Shown here piece after piece: positions 59,040-64,000 of a stretch of 64,000 bases of DNA (its first letter is position 1; every line of letters begins with the position of its first letter). Source of the DNA: Stomoxys calcitrans. Its lineage: Eukaryota > Arthropoda > Insecta > Diptera > Muscidae. The position numbers and the translations under genes were made by a program. The DNA is taken from NCBI RefSeq assembly GCF_963082655.1, contig NC_081553.1, positions 38,905,445 through 38,969,444 on the forward strand, written 5' to 3'. Below the pieces are notes generated by a model, which did not search any database, was not told where the DNA came from, and saw only the letters and a program-made list of their open reading frames with translations.

Positions 59040-59142
59040 TATATTTGATGCAGAGATTGGAATGGAAGTCAAAATACAACATAGATGCAGTAGCGCCCTC
59101 TAAAGTTGCTCAAGAGCATAACTTTTAAATTCGATTTATATG
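59040..59142 (-). mobile_element. DINE-like remnant
   Basis: AGCGCCCTCTAAAGTTGCTC and AATTCGATTTATATGATG resemble a diverged family A unit on the minus strand, abutting the mariner remnant. Confidence 0.45.
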
Positions 59143-59754
59143 ATGTTTGTTAAAAATTTAATCTAAAGGCGTTAAATCGCACAATCTAGGCGGCCAATTG
59201 AACGGTCCAGAATGTGAAATAATATGTTCACCAAACTCGCCTCTCAATAAGTCCATTGTTACGCGTGATGTGTGGCTTGTGACACCGTCTTTTTGAAATC
59301 ACATGTCATGCAAGTCAAGCTCTTGCATTTTGGCCAAAATAATGTTGTATATCATCTCTCTATAGCGCTCACCATTCACAGTTGCATTACGATTTGCATC
59401 ATCTTTGAAGAAGTACGGTCCAATGATGCCACCAGCCCATAAACCGTATAAAAGTGCTACTTTTTCTAGATGCATTGGCCAAAATAATGTTGTATATCAT
59501 ATCTCTCTAGCGCTCACCATTCACAGTTGCATTACGATTCGCATCATCTTTGAAGAAGTACGGTCCAGTGATGCCACCAGCCCATAAACCGTATAAAACT
59601 GTTACATTTTCTGGATGCATTGGCCAAAATAATGTTGTATATCATATCTCTCTAGCGCTCACCATTCACAGTTGCATTACGATTAGCATCATCTTTGAAG
59701 AAGTACGGTCCAATGATGCCACGAGCCCATAAACCGTACAAAACTGTTACTTTT
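59143..59754 (-). pseudogene. Dead DD41D (rosa-like) mariner transposase, catalytic part, with 145-bp triplication
   Basis: The minus strand reads GLWAGGIIGPYFFKDDANRN, then VNGERYREMIYNIILAKMQE, LDLHDM*FQKDGVTSHTSR and GPFNWPPRLCDLTPLD. Asp in KDG and Asp in TPLD are separated by 41 residues, the spacing of the DD41D (rosa) group of the mariner/Tc1 superfamily. TGA replaces the expected Trp before FQKDG, and a stop follows PLD. The part coding GLWAGG to AKMQ is present three times in tandem (GGCCAAAAT at 59332, 59477 and 59622; period exactly 145 bp, not a multiple of 3). The upstream part continues at 60716 beyond an inserted DINE. Confidence 0.85.
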
Positions 59755-60715
59755 TATACCCACCACCGAAGGATGGGGGTATATTCATTTTGTCATTCCG
59801 TTTGCAACACATCGAAATATCCATTTCCGACCCTATAAAATATATATATTCTTGATCAGCGTAAAAATCTAAGACGATCTAGACATGTCCGTCCGTCTGT
59901 CTGTTGAAATTACGCTACAGTCTTTAAAAATAGAGATATTGAGCTGAAACTTTGCACATATTCTTTTTTTTGTCCATAAGCAGGTTAAGTTCGCAGATGG
60001 GCTAAATCGGACTATATCTTGATATAGCCCCCATATAGACCGATCAGCCGATTTAGGGTCTTAGGCCCATAAAAGCCACATTTATTATCTGATTTTGCTG
60101 AAATTTGGGACAGAGAGTTATGTTAGGCCCTTCGACATTTTTCATTAATTTAGCCCAAATCGGTCCGGATTTGGATATAGCTGCCATATAGACCTATCCT
60201 CCAGTTTAGTGTCTTAGGCCCATAAAAGCTACATGTATTATCCAATTTTGCTGAAACTTGGGACAGTGAGTTGTGTTAAGCCACGTAGCATTCTTCGTCA
60301 ATTTGGCCCAGATCGGTCCAGATTTGGATATAGCTGCCACATAGACCGATCCTCCGATTTAGGATCTTAGACCCATAAAAGCCACATTTATTTTCCGACT
60401 TTGCGGAAATTTGGGACAGTGAGATGTGTGAGACCCTTCGATATCCTAGGTCAATTTGGCTCAGATCGGTCCAGATTTGGATATAGCTGCCATATAGACC
60501 GATCCTCCGATTTAGGGTCTTAGGCCCAAAAGAGCCACATTTATTATCCGATTTTGATGAAATTTGGGACAGTGAGTTGTGTCAAGCCCTTTGACTTCCT
60601 TCGTAAATTTGGTCCAGATTGATCGAGATTCGGAATGAAAGGTGGTTTACATATATACCCGAGGTGGTGGGTATCCAATGTTCGGCCCGGCCGAACTTAA
60701 CGCCTTTTTACTTGT
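59755..60715 (+). mobile_element. DINE-1/Helentron-like element, family B, inserted in the mariner transposase
   Basis: The 5' end TATACCCACCACCGAAGG, then CTAGACATGTCCGTCCGTCT, four to five units with CATATAGACCGATCCTCCGA, GGTGGTGGGTATCC, the hairpin TTCGGCCCGGCCGAA and TTAACGCCTTTTTACTTG show a near-complete copy. It has a short GTCY tract. The flanking transposase reads ...GTTACTTTT | TCTGGATGCATTGG..., so insertion was at a T-run with no evident target duplication. Confidence 0.9.
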
Positions 60716-60794
60716 TCTGGATGCATTGGTAGCTCTTGCCATCCTTCTGACTGATCTTCACTCCAAAAGCGACAATTCTGCTTATATACTTACA
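60716..60794 (-). pseudogene. DD41D mariner transposase, upstream part
   Basis: The minus strand reads KQNCRFWSEDQSEGWQELPM then HPE. It belongs just upstream of the GLWAGG segment at 59143-59754. It is separated from it by the inserted DINE. The 5' remainder of the transposase is missing; DINE-derived sequence follows. Confidence 0.8.
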
Positions 60795-61350
60795 CATTGG
60801 GCCAAAAATGGAAGTCAAACCGGGCGATCGGTTTATATGGAAGCTATATCTAAATCTGAACTGATATTGGCCATATTCAATTCCCGGCGACCTACATCAA
60901 TATAAAGTATCTGTGCAAAATTTCAAACGGCTAGCTTTACGCGTTCGACCGTTATCATGATTTCGACAGACGGACATGGATATTTAGATTTAGAATGTTG
61001 AGACGATCAAGAATATATATATTGGGTTGCCCAAAAAGTAATTGCGGATTTTTTAAAAGAAAGTAAATGCATTTTTAATAAAACTTAGAATGAACTTTAA
61101 TCAAGTATACTTTTTTACACTTTTTTCTAAAGCAAGCTAAAAGTAACAGCTGATAACTGACAGAAGAAAGAATGCAATTACAGAGTCACAAGCTGTGAAA
61201 AAATTTGTCAACGCCGACTATATGAAAAATCCGCAATTACTTTTTGGGCAACCCAATATATTTTATGGGGTCCTAGATCAATATTTCAAGGTGTTACAAA
61301 CGGAATAACTACACTTGTATACCCCCCTCCTATGGTGGTGGATATATAAA
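60795..61350 (-). mobile_element. DINE-like family A 5' part, split by a MITE
   Basis: It has one unit (GCGATCGGTTTATATGGAAG), GACAGACGGACATGG, the conserved block TGTTGAGACGATCAAGAATA and, after the MITE, TTTTATGGGGTCCTAGATCA, GGTGTTACAAACGG and CCCCTCCTATGGTGGTGG. The microsatellite is short. No 3' hairpin is present on the left. Confidence 0.78.
61022..61256. mobile_element. 235-bp mariner-type MITE with perfect terminal inverted repeats
   Basis: It starts TTGGGTTGCCCAAAAAGTAA and ends with the inverse complement (ACTTTTTGGGCAACCCAA). The match extends about 32 bp inward without a mismatch (through GCGGATTTTT/AAAAATCCGC). TA dinucleotides flank both ends (61020-61021 and 61257-61258), the usual mariner/Tc1 target duplication. 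It has no coding capacity. It sits inside the conserved TATATATA stretch of a DINE 5' region, so it is younger than that copy. Confidence 0.92.
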
Positions 61351-61359
61351 CTAACAAAT

Positions 61360-62530
61360 TAAAACATTTTAAGTTCGGCAATGCCGAACTATGGATACCC
61401 ACCACCAAGGATATAATAATCCACAGTTATATCTAAATAGGGGCTGGCCTCAATCATATTTTATTCAGGTCTCGAGAACTCATATACAAGTAACAATTTC
61501 AGCGAAATCAGGCAAGAAATCAGCTTTTAATGGAATTAATACCCTAAATTAGAAGATCGGTGTATATGATAGCTATATCGGTATATTCTGATTAGATTCA
61601 TATTTGGGTCGGATGTCGGAAGACTTAAAATAACTCACTGTATCAAATTTTAATGAAATCGGGTAATAAATAATTCTTCTTCTTCTAATTATGGGATTCA
61701 GACCCTAAATCGGCATATCGGTCTATATGACAGTTACATCAAAATGTCGTCCGATCATGACAATATCTATGTCAGATGGTGGGCGGCTTAATACAACTCA
61801 CTGATTAACATTTCAATGAAATCGGATTTTAATTAAAGCTTTTATGGGCTTTAGACCCTTAGTCGGCATATCGGTCTATGTGACAGCTATATCTAAATAA
61901 ACTCCGATCTAAACTCAATGTTTCAAATTTCAGCGAAATCGGGAAATTAATGCAGCTTTTATTGGTTACAGATCTTTAATCGGGAGATTGGTCGATATTG
62001 CAGATATATCTAACTATAGTCCGACCTGAACCACATTTAAGTCGGATGTTGGGATGTCGGGATGCTTAAATCAACTCAATCTTTAAAATTTCATCGAAAT
62101 CGGGTATTAAATGCACCTTTTATGGGCTTCAGACCCTTTATCGGCAGATCGATCTATACGACAGCTATATCTAAATATAGTCCGATTTGAATCATATTAG
62201 TGTCGGATGTCGGGAGGCTTAAATCAACTCACTGTTTCAAATTTCTGCGAAATAGAGTATTAAATGCAACTTTTATGGGCTTCAGACCCTTTATCGACAG
62301 ATCGATCTTACGACAGCTATATCTAAATATAGTCCGATCTGAACCATACTTGAATCGGATGTCGGGAGGCCTTGAACAACTTACGGTTTCGAATTTCAGC
62401 GAAATCGGATAAAATGTAAAGCTTTTATGGGCTTCAGACTTTTTATCGGAAGATCGGTCTATATGTCAGCTATATCCAAATATAGTCCGATCTGAACAAT
62501 TTTTAGGTCGAATGTCGAGAGGCTATAATT
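61360..62530 (-). mobile_element. DINE-like element, family D, 3' part
   Basis: The hairpin AAGTTCGGCAATGCCGAACT (61371-61390) is followed by GGATACCCACCACCAAGG and about six units of 150-170 bp marked by TATGACAGCTATATCTAAAT-like words, GGTCGGATGTCGGGAGGC and TTTTATGGGCTTCAGACC. Unit sequence differs clearly from families A-C. The 5' terminus is missing; an RTE 3' tail follows at 62531. Confidence 0.8.
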
Positions 62531-62586
62531 CTTACTTTACTTTAATTGGCTATGACAGAACATTTGTTCCACTATCCGAATGTAGG
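62531..62586 (-). mobile_element. Very short RTE 3'-end fragment
   Basis: The minus strand reads ATGTTCTGTCATAGCCAATT then AAAGTAAAGTAAG. This matches the 3' end of the RTE-type fragment at 48256-48640 (TTCTGTCAAAGCCAATTAAA, GTAAAG). Only about 55 bp are present, an extreme 5' truncation. Confidence 0.7.
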
Positions 62587-63402
62587 AACAACTCATGCAA
62601 AATTTCAGCCAAATCGGATAATAATTACGCCCTCTAGTGGTTCAAGAAGTCAAGACCCCAGATCGGTTTATAAGACAGCTATATCAGGCAATCGGCCGAT
62701 TTGAACCATCCTCAGCACATCAGTTGGAAGTCATAATAAAACACCTCATGCAAAATTTCAGCCTAATCGGATAAGAATTGTGCCATCTAGAAGCTCAAGA
62801 AGTCAAGACCCCAGATCGGTTTATATGACAGCTATATCAGGTTATGGACCGATTTCAACTATTCTTAGCATAGTAGTTGGAACTCATAACAAAACACCAT
62901 GTGCTAAATTACAGCCAACTCGGATAGGAATTGCGCGCTCTAGACGCTCAAGAAGTCAAGACCCAGATAGGTTTATATGACAGCTATATCAGCTAATCGT
63001 CCGATTTGAACCATCCTCAACACAGTTGTTGGAAGTCATAAAAAAACACCTCATGCAAAATTTCAGCCAAATCAGATAAGTATTGTGCCCTCTAGCGGCT
63101 CAAGAAGTCAAGATCCCAGATCTGTTTATATGGCAGCTATATCAAAACGTGGACCGATATAGCCCATTTACAATCCCAACCGACCTACACTAATTAGAAG
63201 TATTTGAGCGAAATTTAAAGCAGCTACCTTTACTCCTTCGAAAGTTAGCGAAAGCACAGACAGACGGACGGACGGACGGACATGGTTAGATCGACTTAAA
63301 ATTTCATGAGGATCAAGAATATATAGACTTTATGGGGTCTTCGACCAATATTTCGAGGAGTTATATATTTCGAGGTAGTTACCCTATGGTGGAGGGTATA
63401 AA
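62587..63402 (-). mobile_element. DINE-like element, family A, 5' part
   Basis: Four units with GCGCCCTCTAGTGG-like words, CAAGAAGTCAAGACCCCAGA and ATCAGGTTATGGACCGATTT are followed by CGGACGGACGGACGGACATG, ATCGACTTAAAATTTCATGA and the 5' end CCCTATGGTGGAGGGTATAA. The 3' hairpin is missing, as the left side is occupied by the RTE tail and family D. Confidence 0.82.
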
Positions 63403-64000
63403 CAAACAAATTTTGTGTGCGAAAATGTGTCTGCTTGGGATTTTTTGTATACGCACAAAGTAATGTGCAATAGAGTGAGTATTTGTGCCAACCACTGTTT
63501 TATACCCTCAAATACAAAATATTTCGCTATATTAGGAGAAACTCTGGAGAATAATTATTGGTCCGGTACAATAATAATCGTTTGCAGCCATCACAGCACT
63601 TTTGCAATTAAAAAGTTGTTGGTTTTACAACAAAAGAAAGGTCATTTTACCTTAGGTGAAGCTGCTAAATTGTTTACAATAAACAAAGTTAGTTACGTTC
63701 AATAATGCTACGTTTATGGCTAACGTTTGATATTTTGAAGTGAAATGTTACTCGGTTACAATAAAAGAAAAACTTTGTGATAAAAGCATATTGTTTGTCA
63801 TAAAAAAGTCCCAAACGTTTTATTTTTTTGCGTATAGGTTTACTGGTTTTCATTCAACTCTTTTTGAACCAATTGGAAATATGTACTATTAACGATAAAA
63901 GTTTTAATCATTGACTTATCTATTGAATTCTATTTTTTGGGTCAAAATATGAAGAATCGTAAGATTCATTTTGAAAGATTAAATTTTCATTAGTTACTGT
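63403..64000. other. Unique sequence, nothing recognised
   Basis: There is an open frame of 96 codons at 63415-63705 without any domain I know. No other feature is visible. Confidence 0.5.

Noticed and set aside
63415..63705. 96-codon open frame near the right end
   Set aside because: No recognisable domain, AT-rich codon use, no splice or promoter support. It was left as unique sequence.

Overview
The window is nuclear DNA from a higher fly. It is AT-rich, with large introns, and is crowded with short interspersed elements built like the DINE-1/INE-1 (Helentron-related) repeats of Diptera. From the protein sequence, intron expansion and repeat types I infer a calyptrate fly, most likely a muscid such as Stomoxys or a relative. 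The species is not proven by the sequence.

Only one host gene is clearly visible: the 3' part of homothorax (hth; MEIS/TALE homeobox transcription factor) on the + strand. Four coding exons (18917-19065, 41759-41835, 45893-45951, 46161-46321) join in phase. They encode an acidic/basic linker, the whole TALE homeodomain and the C-terminus. The introns between them are 22.7 kb, 4.1 kb and 0.2 kb. The exons for the HM (Exd-binding) domain lie upstream of the window. The first donor site sits in a predicted RNA stem-loop, and intron retention there stays in frame for exactly the stem-loop length. A second possible terminal exon starts at 49520.

Layout. 1-18.9 kb: intron holding DINE-like elements, a 208-bp tandem array with an inverted arm, tandem tRNA-derived SINE units, and a 2.4-kb minisatellite that appears to have grown from the GTCY microsatellite of a DINE. 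19-41.7 kb: the long intron, with two degenerate tandem arrays, two near-complete copies and one fragment of a second tRNA-derived SINE family, a 1-kb AAAAT microsatellite with a DINE inserted in it, and a composite satellite made of SINE tail plus DINE unit. 41.8-46.3 kb: homeodomain helix 2/3 and C-terminal exons, with a further SINE fragment and a duplicated AT-rich block between them. 46.3-59 kb: 3' UTR-like sequence, a degenerate array inverted relative to the one at 24.9-26.6 kb, an RTE-like fragment, and a dead LOA/R1-type retrotransposon copy with a 14-bp target duplication. 59-64 kb: a dead DD41D mariner copy with a 145-bp internal triplication and a DINE inside it, then DINE elements carrying a 235-bp mariner-type MITE and an RTE 3' tail.

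Most long open reading frames here are artefacts of stop-free short tandem repeats or of DINE internal units. No bacterial, viral or CRISPR feature is present.
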